A DNA stretch of 44,137 nucleotides. Origin: Bacteroidetes bacterium ADurb.Bin012 (lineage in GTDB: Bacteria; Bacteroidota; Bacteroidia; Bacteroidales; TTA-H9). The stretch's first letter is position 1. Every line of letters begins with the position of its first letter. The notes beneath the pieces are model-generated. The model did no database searches and was not told the origin of the DNA. It was given only the letters and a program-made list of their open reading frames with translations. Shown piece after piece: positions 25,496-35,657 of this stretch. A program made the translations under genes and the position numbers. The stretch spans positions 1-44,137 of the forward strand of contig MWFC01000016.1 in the NCBI GenBank assembly GCA_002071415.1. Reading direction: 5' to 3'.

Positions 25496-27121
25496 ATGCA
25501 ACTGAAAAAATGGCACTTGGCTCTGCTGGCTCTGCTGGCGGGTAGTCTTCTTGCACTTTCATGGCCATCGAGGGGATTCCCGGGATTTCTGTTTGTGGCA
25601 TGGGTTCCTTTATTTTTTATGGAACAATATTTTCTTGATTGTAAAGATAAAAATAGCAGCTGGAGCTTATTTGGCTGGGCATTTTTGGCCTTTCTTATTT
25701 GGAATACCCTCACTACATGGTGGATTTGGAATTCAACCAAAATAGGAAGCATTGCAGCAGTTCTACTCAACAGCTTTTTTATGGCCGTTGTATTCGATCT
25801 TTATCATATTACACGTCGGAAATTATGGCAAGGGCAACAGTTTGGCTGGCTCATCCTGTTTTACTGGCCTGCATGGGAATACCTTCACTTAAATTGGGAT
25901 TTTTCGTGGCCATGGCTTAGTCTTGGTAATGGTTTTGCTTCTTATATAAAATGGATACAATGGTATGAATATACGGGTATATTGGGGGGAACCTTCTGGG
26001 TCCTGGTCTCCAATTTATTGATTTTTATTCTGCTGAAAAATATTTTTACCCACACTATCTCGCCATTTAGGATAAGTATATTGGGTATTGCAATCATACT
26101 TTGGATTTCTGTTCCGCTGCTGATTTCTTTTCACAAATATAATACCTTTACGGATCAAGGCCCTGCTACCGGAGTGGTTATTGTTCAGCCAAATTTGGAT
26201 CCATGGAATGAACAATTCGAGATACCGGTCGAAGAAGTATTCCGTCGCAGCATTGATTTAGCCATTCCCTTCCTCGATTCGAGTGTTGATTTTCTGGTAG
26301 CACCCGAATCTCTCCTACAGGAAAACATCTGGCAAAACCATCCATGGAATGCCAAGAGCATACAATTATTAAGATACTTTGTTGCCCAACATCCCGATCT
26401 CACAGTATTGATGGGTGCTTCTACATTCAAGATGTATGAACCCGGAGAAAAGCTTTCTCCTACAGTAAGAAAGTTTACTGACGGAAGCGGATATTATGAT
26501 GCTTACAATACTGCGCTTGTGATCGATACCGGTAGAGAGCTCGGATATTATCACAAATCGAAATTAGTCCCTGGCCCCGAGAAACTTCCATTTCCACGGC
26601 TTACTCGGCCCATCCAGGAAGTCGTGTTGAATTTTGGAGGGACTACTGGAAGTCTGGGTATTTCTTCCGAGCGTACAGTATTTACACATCGGCGTACCGG
26701 AGCACGATTCAATGCCGCTATATGTTACGAATCGGTTTACGGAGAATTTATGACAGGATTTATCCGAAATGGTTCTCAGCTCATATTTGTGATGACAAAT
26801 GATGGTTGGTGGGGCAATACCGAAGGACACCGCCAGCATCTTACCTTTTCATCTCTTCGTGCCATCGAGACCAGACGCTGCATAGGAAGAGCCGCCAATA
26901 CAGGAATCTCGTGTTTCATTAATCAAAAAGGGGATATTCTGCAATCCATTCCATATTGGACCAAAGGCGCCATTAAGGATCAACTCCATTTGAACGACAA
27001 TCTTACCTTTTACGTAAAATACGGAGATTACATTGGACGCATCTCGGCTTTGGTTACGATTTTGTTTTTATTCCTTGTTTTTTGTTATAATTTGATGAAG
27101 AGGGGCAAATCAAAATTCTGA
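25496..27121 (+). CDS. lnt: Apolipoprotein N-acyltransferase
   Basis: A 541-residue inner-membrane enzyme. The N-terminal half has about six hydrophobic helices (10-215) and the C-terminal part, from about 222, is a nitrilase-type domain. A final membrane helix lies at about 512-532. The catalytic triad is visible: Glu in [10 protein letters not shown] (about 271), Lys in [16 protein letters not shown] (about 353) and Cys in [12 protein letters not shown] (about 410). [19 protein letters not shown] is a family hallmark. It adds the third acyl chain to the N-terminal Cys of lipoproteins, in keeping with the lipoprotein at 2503-3042. The open frame starts directly at ATG 25496. Confidence 0.94.
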   Translation: MQLKKWHLALLALLAGSLLALSWPSRGFPGFLFVAWVPLFFMEQYFLDCKDKNSSWSLFGWAFLAFLIWNTLTTWWIWNSTKIGSIAAVLLNSFFMAVVFDLYHITRRKLWQGQQFGWLILFYWPAWEYLHLNWDFSWPWLSLGNGFASYIKWIQWYEYTGILGGTFWVLVSNLLIFILLKNIFTHTISPFRISILGIAIILWISVPLLISFHKYNTFTDQGPATGVVIVQPNLDPWNEQFEIPVEEVFRRSIDLAIPFLDSSVDFLVAPESLLQENIWQNHPWNAKSIQLLRYFVAQHPDLTVLMGASTFKMYEPGEKLSPTVRKFTDGSGYYDAYNTALVIDTGRELGYYHKSKLVPGPEKLPFPRLTRPIQEVVLNFGGTTGSLGISSERTVFTHRRTGARFNAAICYESVYGEFMTGFIRNGSQLIFVMTNDGWWGNTEGHRQHLTFSSLRAIETRRCIGRAANTGISCFINQKGDILQSIPYWTKGAIKDQLHLNDNLTFYVKYGDYIGRISALVTILFLFLVFCYNLMKRGKSKF

Positions 27122-27138
27122 GTTTCTTTAAGCAAATC

Positions 27139-28377
27139 TCAAAATGTCGATCGCATAGCTTCTACAGGATCCATGCGAGCCGCAGAATAAGAAGGAATTA
27201 TTCCGGCTATCAATCCTATAATAATCGAAACCGTAACTCCCAGAATAATATTGGCAAATGTCAGAATCAGCCGAAAATCGAAGGCATAAGTACTGATCAA
27301 GGTAAAGATGAATATGATGAATAGGCCTAAAATACCGCCCAGCAAGCTTAAAAAAACAGCTTCAAATAAAAACTGCAGGAGAATGAAATAATTCTTGGCA
27401 CCCAGAGCTTTTTGAATGCCAATCATATTGGTTCGTTCTTTTACCGATACAAACATAATATTGGCAATTCCAAATCCACCCACTAGCAATGAAAAACCCC
27501 CAATAACCCATCCGATGACTGCCATTATGCGGAAAAATTGGTCGAATCGGGTACTAATGGTACTGATTTCGTTAATGGAAAAATTATCTTCCATTCCTGG
27601 CGATAATTTGCGTAGCGAGCGCATAATACCAGTAAGCTCATCGATGAGCTCCTGTTTTGCAATTCCTTCTTTAGCAATGACTGCAATGGAACCATCGCGA
27701 TCGATATTGAGAAAATTTGCAGCAAAAAGAACGGGCACGATCACCTCCTCATCGAAGCTTTCTCCCATATTATTCCCTTCCTTTGCAAGGACTCCTACGA
27801 CTTCGGTATTTAATCCGTAAATCTTTATTTGTCGCCCAACTGCCGGTTCTCCATCAAACAACTTTTGTGCTATGGCATTTCCTAAAATCGTCACATTTCT
27901 TCCATTATTAGACTCAAGAGGCGAAAAATAACGGCCTTCGCCAATTTCCATATTGCGCAGCTTGAAAAAATCATACGAAACTGCCAAAACCGTCACATTT
28001 TTCAAACTATGTTTCAAACTTTTTACCGTCCTGTTTGTACCAGTTAAAAAGGCCATTGCTTCGGCAGTTTGCGACCGCTCCTGCAGCTTCTTCAATTCTT
28101 CCAATTTGGTTTCGGGCCTGTTCACGTATTTCCACCAGGGATAATCATCTCCAAATAACCAGGGCCATTTCTGAATGTAAACCACATTATTTCCCAAAGA
28201 TTCTATGCTCGATTTAATTGTGCTTTCCATCGAATCGAATACAGTAAAAACCGAAACCACACAAAAGATCCCTATGGTAATCCCCAGCAACGATAAAAAG
28301 GTGCGCGTCTTATTTACACTTATTTCAGCTGCTGCCATCAGGTAGCTTTCCCTGATTAGCTTAATGATGATCAACAT
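27139..28377 (-). CDS. MacB-type ABC transporter permease
   Basis: A 412-residue permease of the MacB/FtsX fold. A first membrane helix lies at about 27-47 (LSLLGITIGIFCVVSVF), a large periplasmic MacB core domain at about 50-260, and three more helices at about 285-400. The C-terminal signature AGIIPSYSAARMDPVEAMR is present. No ABC ATPase or membrane-fusion gene is adjacent, so the partners must be encoded elsewhere. Members export peptides or lipoproteins, or carry mechanical signals across the envelope; the substrate is unknown here. A TAGGTTTG box lies at 28411-28404, 27 nt before the ATG, with ATTG 18 nt further upstream. It converges with lnt. Confidence 0.9.
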   Translation of the reverse strand: MLIIIKLIRESYLMAAAEISVNKTRTFLSLLGITIGIFCVVSVFTVFDSMESTIKSSIESLGNNVVYIQKWPWLFGDDYPWWKYVNRPETKLEELKKLQERSQTAEAMAFLTGTNRTVKSLKHSLKNVTVLAVSYDFFKLRNMEIGEGRYFSPLESNNGRNVTILGNAIAQKLFDGEPAVGRQIKIYGLNTEVVGVLAKEGNNMGESFDEEVIVPVLFAANFLNIDRDGSIAVIAKEGIAKQELIDELTGIMRSLRKLSPGMEDNFSINEISTISTRFDQFFRIMAVIGWVIGGFSLLVGGFGIANIMFVSVKERTNMIGIQKALGAKNYFILLQFLFEAVFLSLLGGILGLFIIFIFTLISTYAFDFRLILTFANIILGVTVSIIIGLIAGIIPSYSAARMDPVEAMRSTF

Positions 28378-28568
28378 ATAAAAATTCTATTGTTATGATT
28401 ATGCAAACCTACATGAAAAGAGTTTATCTCAATTTGAAAAGGACAAATTAATTTGCATTTCGAATGGAATTGTTTGCCTTATGAATGCATTTTGGTTAAA
28501 ATTGCAGCCGCATTCTCATTTTTTATAAATGGGTCTATTTAAGTTGTTTTCGTGAAATTTTATCCCTT

Positions 28569-30083
28569 ATGAGAATTCATAGAGCCTTAATTTCGGCATT
28601 CCACAAAGAAATTCTCCTTCCGTGGGCCGAAACTCTCTTTTCCCATGGAGTCGAGCTTCTGGCAACGGATGGATCATATCGCTTCTTGAAAGATAAAGGG
28701 TTTGAAGTTCAAAGTATAGAATCTTTAACAGGATTCCCTTCCATTTTTAGTGGCAGGCTCAAGACGCTGCATCCCACGATAATGGGAGGCATACTATATC
28801 AGCGTGATCATCCCGACGACCTGAACGAAGCCAAATTATATGGTATTCCTGCCATTGACCTTGTAATAGTGGATTTGTATCCCTTTGAACAAACCGTAGC
28901 AAGCACAAATCATCAGGAAGAAATTATCGAAAATATTGATATTGGGGGCATTTCGCTAATTCGAGCGGCTGCCAAGAATTTTAAATCTGTAGCCGTAGTG
29001 GCCGATAACGCAAGCATGAATGAAGCCCTCGAATGGTATCGAAAAGGGGATGGCTCTTTTACTGAGGAGCAACGCATGATACTTGCCACACGTGCCTTTG
29101 CAGTCAGCTCACGCTATGATGCGGCTATCCTATCCTATTTCAGCAATCAGACCGGGAACCACTACCTCAGAATTACAGAAGATCATCACAAAATATTGCG
29201 TTATGGTGAAAACCCACATCAAAAGGGGATTTACTTTGGCAGATCGAGTTCGTATTTTGCTCAACTTCACGGAAAAGAAATTTCTTACAACAATTTACTC
29301 GATATAGATACGGCATTAAGTCTGATATCTGAATTCACCGAACCCACCATTGCTATTATCAAACACGGTAATTCATGCGGAATAGCTTCTCATGCAGAAT
29401 TAATGACCGCTTTGGAAATGACACTTCGGGGAGATCCAGTATCGGCCTTTGGTGGTGTGATTGTCAGCAATAGTACCATAGATAAAGAAACAGTGGTAAA
29501 AATTAATTCCTTGTTTTTTGAAGTTATTCTTGCTCCGGGATTTGAAAATGAGGCTCTCCAGATGTTGAAATCTCGTAAAAACAGAGTAATTTTGCAAACT
29601 ACCGGCAAAAGTTTACCCGATAAGCTATACCGTTCGGCTGCAGGAGGTTTTTTAATGCAAGACAGAGATAGCTTCCCCGACGATCCTCGACAATGGGAAT
29701 GCAAGACTCGAGTCGAGCCTACTCCGGAACAAACAGAAGACCTGTTGTTTGCCAACAAGGTAGTAAAGCATTTGAAGTCGAATGCCATAGCCCTTGTAAA
29801 AAACAAACAACTTATCGGTATGGGAGCCGGGCAAACTTCGAGAGTAGATGCTCTGAGGTATGCTATAGAAAAGAGCCATAATTTTGGCTTCGACCTTGAG
29901 GGAGCAGTGATGGCCTCCGATGCCTTTTTCCCTTTCGCCGATTCAGTTGAATTGGCTCATAAAGCAGGGATCACTGCCATTATCCAGCCCGGGGGTTCTA
30001 TTAAAGACCAGGAGAGCATTGATTACTGTGACCAGCATAATATGGCCATGGTATTTACAGGCATTCGACATTTTAAACATTAA
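28569..30083 (+). CDS. purH: Bifunctional AICAR formyltransferase / IMP cyclohydrolase
   Basis: A 504-residue PurH. The N-terminal IMP cyclohydrolase (MGS-like) domain is at about 1-190 with TGFPSIFSGRLKTLHPTIMG and the conserved IDIGGISLIRAAAKNF. The C-terminal AICAR transformylase domain follows with RYGENPHQKGIYFG, the catalytic Lys-His of KHGNSCGIA, SNAIALVK and GAGQTSRVDA. It carries out the last two steps of IMP synthesis using 10-formyltetrahydrofolate. The segment ATDGSYRFL, where STGGTAKFL is usual, departs from the family. It is followed after 15 nt by mreB, so the three genes are probably co-transcribed. Confidence 0.94.
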   Translation: MRIHRALISAFHKEILLPWAETLFSHGVELLATDGSYRFLKDKGFEVQSIESLTGFPSIFSGRLKTLHPTIMGGILYQRDHPDDLNEAKLYGIPAIDLVIVDLYPFEQTVASTNHQEEIIENIDIGGISLIRAAAKNFKSVAVVADNASMNEALEWYRKGDGSFTEEQRMILATRAFAVSSRYDAAILSYFSNQTGNHYLRITEDHHKILRYGENPHQKGIYFGRSSSYFAQLHGKEISYNNLLDIDTALSLISEFTEPTIAIIKHGNSCGIASHAELMTALEMTLRGDPVSAFGGVIVSNSTIDKETVVKINSLFFEVILAPGFENEALQMLKSRKNRVILQTTGKSLPDKLYRSAAGGFLMQDRDSFPDDPRQWECKTRVEPTPEQTEDLLFANKVVKHLKSNAIALVKNKQLIGMGAGQTSRVDALRYAIEKSHNFGFDLEGAVMASDAFFPFADSVELAHKAGITAIIQPGGSIKDQESIDYCDQHNMAMVFTGIRHFKH

Positions 30084-30098
30084 CATATAAATCGTTTT

Positions 30099-31121
30099 AT
30101 GGGCCTTTTTTCATTTTTAAGCAGGGAAATCGCAATGGATTTGGGTACGGCCAATACCATCATTATACATAACGATCGAGTAGTAGTAGACGAACCAAGC
30201 ATTGTAGCCATTGAACGCTCTACGGGCAAGGTGATTGCCGTTGGCAAGCGAGCCCAAATGATGCATGGGAAAACCCATGAAAACATTAAAACCATACGTC
30301 CATTACGCGATGGAGTAATTGCCGATTTTCAGGCCGCCGAAATCATGATGCGTGAAATGATACGAATGATACCCGAAAACCATAGTATCTTTCCTCAATC
30401 ACTCAGAATGGTCATTTCGATACCTTCGGGTATTACCGAAGTTGAAGAACGTGCGGTAAAAGATTCAGCCGAGCAGGCAGGTGCAAAAGAAATCCGTCTG
30501 ATTCATGAACCTATGGCCGCTGCTATTGGAATTGGTATCGACGTTCTAGAACCTACCGGAAACATGATTGTTGATATTGGAGGTGGTACTTGTGAAATTG
30601 CTGTTATAGCCCTTGGTGGAATCGTAACCAATGAATCTATTCACGTAGCCGGAGATGATTTTAACGACGATATAGAAGAGTACATGAAGAAACAGCATAA
30701 TATCAACATAGGGGAACGTACTGCCGAAAGAGTGAAAATTGAAGTGGGAGCTGCGATCACCGATTTGGAAAATCCCCCTGCCGACTATGCGGTTCATGGC
30801 CGCGACATGCTTACCGGAATCCCTAAGGAAATAAAAGTAAATTATGTCGAAATTGCCCAATGCCTCGATAAATCAATTAGTAAAATTGAGGCTGCCGTTC
30901 TCCATGCACTCGAAATGACACCTCCTGAGCTTTCGGCAGATATCTATCGTACAGGTATCTATCTGGCGGGTGGCGGAGGGATGCTTCGAGGCCTCGACAA
31001 AAGAATCACACAAAAAACCAAATTACCCGTTCATGTAGCCGAAGATCCTCTGCGCGCCGTCGCCCGAGGCTCAGGAATAGCTCTCAAGAATTTCGACAAG
31101 TTTACATTCCTTATTAAATAA
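30099..31121 (+). CDS. mreB: Rod shape-determining protein MreB
   Basis: A 340-residue actin-like ATPase with phosphate 1 motif MDLGTANTIIIH, phosphate 2 MIVDIGGGTCEIAVIALGG, adenosine motif GIYLAGGGGMLRGLD and the connecting EPMAAAIGIG. Length and all motifs agree with MreB. It forms membrane-bound filaments that organise side-wall synthesis. It starts 15 nt after purH and 39 nt before mreC. The usual downstream mreD, pbp2 and rodA are not present in the window. Confidence 0.96.
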   Translation: MGLFSFLSREIAMDLGTANTIIIHNDRVVVDEPSIVAIERSTGKVIAVGKRAQMMHGKTHENIKTIRPLRDGVIADFQAAEIMMREMIRMIPENHSIFPQSLRMVISIPSGITEVEERAVKDSAEQAGAKEIRLIHEPMAAAIGIGIDVLEPTGNMIVDIGGGTCEIAVIALGGIVTNESIHVAGDDFNDDIEEYMKKQHNINIGERTAERVKIEVGAAITDLENPPADYAVHGRDMLTGIPKEIKVNYVEIAQCLDKSISKIEAAVLHALEMTPPELSADIYRTGIYLAGGGGMLRGLDKRITQKTKLPVHVAEDPLRAVARGSGIALKNFDKFTFLIK

Positions 31122-31160
31122 TATTAGGAGAAATATTTTTACGAAACCGGCCGAAAGATT

Positions 31161-32006
31161 ATGAATAACATCCTGAGGTTTATAGCTCGATATCATTTCT
31201 TTTCCCTCTTTTTATTACTCGAGATAATATCCTTTTTACTCATATTTTCTTTCAATTATTATCCTCAGGCTGTTTATTTCAAACTAGCTACTTCTTTTAA
31301 TGGAAAAGTTCGAGAAATCAATGCTTCCATTGCCAATTTCTATAAATTAAAATCTACAAACCGACAGCTTGCCATCGAAAACTCCATCCTGCGCAGCTCC
31401 CTTCCTTCGAGCTTTCTGGCTGTCGATACCAACGTCTTCTGGCATCATGATACCCTTTACAGGCAAAGATACAAGTACATCACAGCCCATGTCATCGGTA
31501 ACAGCCTTGGCAAACGCAACAATTACATCATGATTGACAAGGGAAGTAGAGAGGGAGTTGGCATCGACATGGGGGTCATAGGACCTCAAGGAGTAGTAGG
31601 AATTGTTGTGACTGTTTCCGACCATTTTGCTTCTATTATGCCTGTGCTTCACAGTGCTACTATGATTAGCGCAAAACTGAAAAAAAATAATGAACTTACT
31701 TCGGTTATCTGGAAAGGAGGGAATCCATTCAAAGCCAGCCTGATCAACCTACCGGGACAAGTTCAAATTTCAAAAGAAGACAGCGTGGTTACTAGCGGCT
31801 ATTCTTTGATTTTCCCCGAAGGTATCCTTATCGGAACCATTGATCATTTTCATCTGAATACCGACGATAATTATTATGATGCCGATATATTACTGAGTAC
31901 GAGATTCGGCAGTCTTTCCTATGTTTATGTGGTTCAAAATCTTCTGAGAGACGAACAACTGCAACTGCTGAAAAAACAAGATGAAATTATTTCTGAAGAA
32001 AATTAA
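31161..32006 (+). CDS. mreC: Rod shape-determining protein MreC
   Basis: A 281-residue bitopic protein: short cytoplasmic start, membrane helix at about 12-35, a coiled-coil linker at about 45-75 (INASIANFYKLKSTNRQLAI), then the periplasmic double beta-barrel (NYIMIDKGSREGVGIDMGVI; VVTSGYSLIFPEGILIGTID). MreC links MreB to the elongasome synthases. Family members begin with the same FIARYHFFSLFLLLEIISF pattern in Bacteroidota. It is the last gene of the purH-mreB-mreC unit; no mreD follows. Confidence 0.94.
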   Translation: MNNILRFIARYHFFSLFLLLEIISFLLIFSFNYYPQAVYFKLATSFNGKVREINASIANFYKLKSTNRQLAIENSILRSSLPSSFLAVDTNVFWHHDTLYRQRYKYITAHVIGNSLGKRNNYIMIDKGSREGVGIDMGVIGPQGVVGIVVTVSDHFASIMPVLHSATMISAKLKKNNELTSVIWKGGNPFKASLINLPGQVQISKEDSVVTSGYSLIFPEGILIGTIDHFHLNTDDNYYDADILLSTRFGSLSYVYVVQNLLRDEQLQLLKKQDEIISEEN

Positions 32007-32152
32007 TCTCATTGGTCAATTATTTAATTATCAGCAATTTATTTGACAACAGGGCTTTATTTGCTCAAGGGGTGGGGGGTATGTAAAAAATAATCTATAA
32101 TTTTAGGCCATCAAACTAACCTTTTCTTTATTTAATTTATAAATTGATTTTT

Positions 32153-34033
32153 ATGACTAAAAAAGTATTTCTTACATTCTTTTTAGCCTGTGGTTTTATT
32201 TTGGGCAGTTATGCATGTACCAATTATATCATTACCAAAGGCGCATCAGTTGATGGAAGTGTAATGATTAGTTATTCGGCCGATTCGCATGTTCTTTATG
32301 GAGAACTATATCATTGGGATGCTGCTACCTGGCCTGCAGGAACCATGCTTGAGGTATACGAATGGGATACGGGCAAGTATCTGGGTAAAATTGAACAAGC
32401 TCTTCAAACCTACAATGTGATCGGGAATATGAACGAATATCAGGTTTCTATTGGTGAAACCACTTACGGAGGCCGTGAAGAACTGTGGCATCAGCCGGGT
32501 TCTATAATAGATTATGGCAACATGATCTATATAGCTTTGCAACGATCTCGCACGGCGCGTGAAGCTATAAAAGTCATGGTCGAACTATCCGAAAAATATG
32601 GTTACGTGAGCGAAGGTGAATCATTCTCGGTTGCCGACGCGGAGGAAGCATGGATATTAGAAGTTATTGGAAAAGGGAAAGAAATTCGCATCGATGCCAG
32701 TGGCTTACGCAAAGAAAGCAAGGAATTTCAGAGAACCCTAAAACCCTTCGTGGATAAAGTATTTTATAGTGACCATGATTTTCTGAAAAAATTGGAAGAA
32801 ATAGCTGGGAAAAATTTTGCAGAAGAACATGGCAAGCGCCTTATCGAAGAGTACCAAAAGGGAATAAAAGGAATGGTATGGGTAGCCTTGAGAATACCCG
32901 ATGGTACAGTTTCGGGCCATGCCAATCAGGCTCGTATAACTACCTTCCCACTGGCCAATGGAACTACCTCCATAACTTCTCAGAATCTCGATAAGATTTT
33001 AGACCCTCAGGTTGAATGTGCTTATTCATACGATGTGATATCTTTTGCCCGTCAGCGTGGATATATCACCGATGCTATAACTGACGAAAAATTCAGCTTT
33101 AGTGATACTTATGCCCCTCTCAACTTCGAAGCAGCACGATTTTCTGAGATCAGAGTCTGGACGATGTTCAACAAAGTAGCTCCCGGCATGAGTAAATATT
33201 GGGAATATGTTAAAGGCAATATAGAATTCGATCCAGTTACGGGTTATGGGAGCAATCGTATGCCTCTTTGGGTTAAACCCCAAAAAAAGGTCAGAGTAAG
33301 AGATATGATGGATTTTATGCGCGACCATCTGGAAGGCACCGAGCTCGATATGAGCAAAGACCTTGGGGCGGGCCCTTATGGCAATCCTTACCGATGGCGT
33401 CCATTAACTTTTGAGGTAGATGGCCAAATTTATTTGAACGAAAGAGCTACTGCGACACAGCAGACAGGCTTCTCTTTCGTTTCGCAAATGCGTTCATGGC
33501 TTCCTCGTGAGATCGGTGGAATATTCTGGTTCAGTGTCGACGACGCCGACAATACCGTTTATTATCCTGTTTATTGCTCGTCTACTCGTGCAGCCGATAA
33601 ATATGCCCGCGGATATGGAAGTATGATGGAATTTAGAGATGATGCAGCCTTCTGGGTATTCAATCAAGTAAGTAACTTCGTCTATACCCGTTATCGCGAT
33701 ATACACCCTGAAGTAAGGGTCATGCAGGATAAGCTCGAAAATTTCTATATTGATTTTACCCCCACTATAGATTCTTATGCCCTGAAACTATACGGAACCG
33801 ACAAATCGAAGGCTATTGATTTCCTCACCGATTACAGTGTTAATATAGGGAATAACCTTGTAATGCAATGGAAGAATTTTTATGCCTATTTGTTTACTAA
33901 ATATATGGATGGAAATATTAAAGTAAAAGATGGCAATAAGAAGAATCCCAAAGTCAGTCAACCTGGCTATGGTGAGCAATGGTATCGTTATATCGTTGAA
34001 AAAACCGGCGACAAACTGAAGTACAAGCAATAA
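32153..34033 (+). CDS. C69-family dipeptidase
   Basis: A 626-residue Ntn-hydrolase of peptidase family C69. The signal-like start MTKKVFLTFFLACGFILGSY is followed by A-C22-T-N-Y, and cleavage before C22 would expose the Cys nucleophile, as in this family. Further hallmarks are SVMISYSADSH, EAWILEVIGKGKEI and the long C-terminal domain with VRDMMDFMRDH and YYPVYCSSTRAADKYARGYG. The enzymes split dipeptides; an exported form fits uptake of peptides released from protein breakdown. I use ATG 32153, since the upstream TTG at 32144 only adds three residues. Monocistronic, with a strong hairpin after it. Confidence 0.92.
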   Translation: MTKKVFLTFFLACGFILGSYACTNYIITKGASVDGSVMISYSADSHVLYGELYHWDAATWPAGTMLEVYEWDTGKYLGKIEQALQTYNVIGNMNEYQVSIGETTYGGREELWHQPGSIIDYGNMIYIALQRSRTAREAIKVMVELSEKYGYVSEGESFSVADAEEAWILEVIGKGKEIRIDASGLRKESKEFQRTLKPFVDKVFYSDHDFLKKLEEIAGKNFAEEHGKRLIEEYQKGIKGMVWVALRIPDGTVSGHANQARITTFPLANGTTSITSQNLDKILDPQVECAYSYDVISFARQRGYITDAITDEKFSFSDTYAPLNFEAARFSEIRVWTMFNKVAPGMSKYWEYVKGNIEFDPVTGYGSNRMPLWVKPQKKVRVRDMMDFMRDHLEGTELDMSKDLGAGPYGNPYRWRPLTFEVDGQIYLNERATATQQTGFSFVSQMRSWLPREIGGIFWFSVDDADNTVYYPVYCSSTRAADKYARGYGSMMEFRDDAAFWVFNQVSNFVYTRYRDIHPEVRVMQDKLENFYIDFTPTIDSYALKLYGTDKSKAIDFLTDYSVNIGNNLVMQWKNFYAYLFTKYMDGNIKVKDGNKKNPKVSQPGYGEQWYRYIVEKTGDKLKYKQ

Positions 34034-34069
34034 ATCATTCGCTTTTGTTCGATAAAATTGTCTTTAGAA

Positions 34070-34108
34070 ATAATGTAGGAGGTAGCCGTAGGCCACCTCC
34101 TACATTAT
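34070..34108. terminator. Long convergent hairpin between C69 dipeptidase and ZIP genes
   Basis: Perfect 14-bp stem ATAATGTAGGAGGT (34070-34083) with ACCTCCTACATTAT (34095-34108); the inner GCC/GGC pairs continue after one mismatch around a 3-nt loop. It is placed between converging genes, so probably a bidirectional terminator, although a T-run is missing. Confidence 0.75.
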
Positions 34109-34160
34109 CCTCCACTCCGGCCGATCCTGTATGAATTTCCTAAATCTTACTTCTTTTACC

Positions 34161-34976
34161 TTATCCAAAAGCTACATCCAAAAGCATCATCAACGCAAAA
34201 CCTATAATTGTACCTACAGTCGAAAGATCGGTCTCATCTCCAATTTGCGATTCGGGAATCAATTCTTCCACTACCACATAGATCATCGCACCAGCAGCAA
34301 ACGATAAGGCATAGGGCAAAATAGGAGTGATAGCTAAAACTAAATAGACACCGATTAATCCGGCTATGGGTTCAGCAAGACCAGAAAGCTGGCCATAGTT
34401 AAAGGCTTTTAATCTCGAAAAACCTTCCCTCCTCAGTGGAATAGAAACTGCCGCTCCTTCCGGAAAATTCTGAATGCCAATACCTAAAGCTAAAACAAGC
34501 CCACCCATTAGTGTACTTATTTCGGGATTGTTGGTTAAAGCTCCGAAAGCTATTCCTACAGCAAGCCCTTCGGGAATATTATGAAGCGTAATGGCTAAAA
34601 CCAGCAAAACACTTCTCTGCCACGAAGTCTTTATCCCTTCAGCTTTACTGGTTGCTAATCCCATGTGTAAATGGGGCAAAACCCTGTCGATGGAAAATAA
34701 TAAACCTCCTCCTGCTAAAAATCCGATTATCGCAGGCACCCATGCAAGCATCCCCATCTCTTCAGCCATGTCGATAGATGGCTTTAATAACGACCAGAAA
34801 CTTGCTGCTATCATCACTCCGGCAGCAAATCCCAACATGGAATTAAGTACCTTCTTATTGATGCTTTTGAAGAAAAATACCATGGACGCACCCAATGCCG
34901 TCATCAGCCATGTAAATAATGTTGCTATAAAGGCAAGTAAAGCTGGATTGTATTGCAACAAACTTTCGTACTTCAT
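34161..34976 (-). CDS. ZIP-family metal transporter
   Basis: A 271-residue membrane protein with eight hydrophobic segments. The two ZIP metal-site helices are clear: TLHNIPEGLAVGIAFG and IQNFPEGAAVSIPLRREG, which carry the H-N-x-P-E-G and N-x-P-E-G signatures. The pattern matches the ZupT/GufA-like bacterial group, which brings Zn, Fe or other divalent ions into the cytoplasm. I use ATG 34976; the frame also opens at TTG 34988. A TAGATTTG box at 35009-35002 lies 26 nt ahead of the start. Monocistronic. Confidence 0.93.
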   Translation of the reverse strand: MKYESLLQYNPALLAFIATLFTWLMTALGASMVFFFKSINKKVLNSMLGFAAGVMIAASFWSLLKPSIDMAEEMGMLAWVPAIIGFLAGGGLLFSIDRVLPHLHMGLATSKAEGIKTSWQRSVLLVLAITLHNIPEGLAVGIAFGALTNNPEISTLMGGLVLALGIGIQNFPEGAAVSIPLRREGFSRLKAFNYGQLSGLAEPIAGLIGVYLVLAITPILPYALSFAAGAMIYVVVEELIPESQIGDETDLSTVGTIIGFALMMLLDVAFG

Positions 34977-35657
34977 ACCCAAAAACAATTAAAATATTTC
35001 TCAAATCTAAGAATCTTCATCCATACAATAATCCTAAACTATTTATTATGGAAGATATTCTAATGTCAATCAATAAAGAGGATAAAATACAATGAATTGG
35101 TTTACGGTATGATATATAAAAAAAGTACCGATTCGACCTTCTCAAATGTCGGAATTCCCGATCTTATCATTACCCGTCAATATTTTACAAAAGTACTTTC
35201 TTAGAAACACTATGAAAAACTACTTCAAATCCTTAGTTCACTGTGCACCTCTGCCTGTTATTCTTTTCTCACATAAGGAGAACCTTTTAGAATTTAACGT
35301 CAAGAAAAGAAATTTAAAAAAGAATTAACGGTTGCAGATGATTGGAGTAGGTCTCAAGGAGTGATAAGACTGATAGTGATTATATAGAATAGGTAATGCT
35401 ATAACGCAATCATCAAAATCACGACAACCTGATTAAAAACGAAGTAAGAGTTCTGAGTTTAGAGTCAGTCGCTTCGCCCACGTGGAAACAATTCGTCAGA
35501 ATGAAGTGATCAGGAATTTTTTCAAGGAAGAGAAAGCCCGGCAGTAAAAATTATCCGTATCGCCTGAAAGAACTAATAATCTGGATTGTTCTTTTGGCCT
35601 AACTTCTAACCGAATTTTCAATTCGAAGATTCTAGATCATAATGCGTAAGGAATGCT
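34977..35657. other. Intergenic region upstream of the ZIP gene, with a coding relic
   Basis: The ZIP promoter box is at 35002-35009. The middle part (35040-35400) shows no gene; a short plus-strand frame at 35146-35328 has no support. A protein-like relic lies at 35405-35547. Confidence 0.4.
35405..35547 (+). pseudogene. Possible 3' relic of a lost gene
   Basis: One frame reads NHQNHDNLIKNEVRVLSLES and ends at TGA 35507-35509. The neighbouring frame reads FAHVETIRQNEVIRNFFKEE then KARQ and ends at TAA 35545-35547. One indel near 35465 would join them into a charged helical C terminus. No family recognised. Confidence 0.3.

Noticed and set aside
35146..35328. Plus-strand frame of 60 codons
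   Set aside because: No motif, no ribosome site; composition like its non-coding surroundings.
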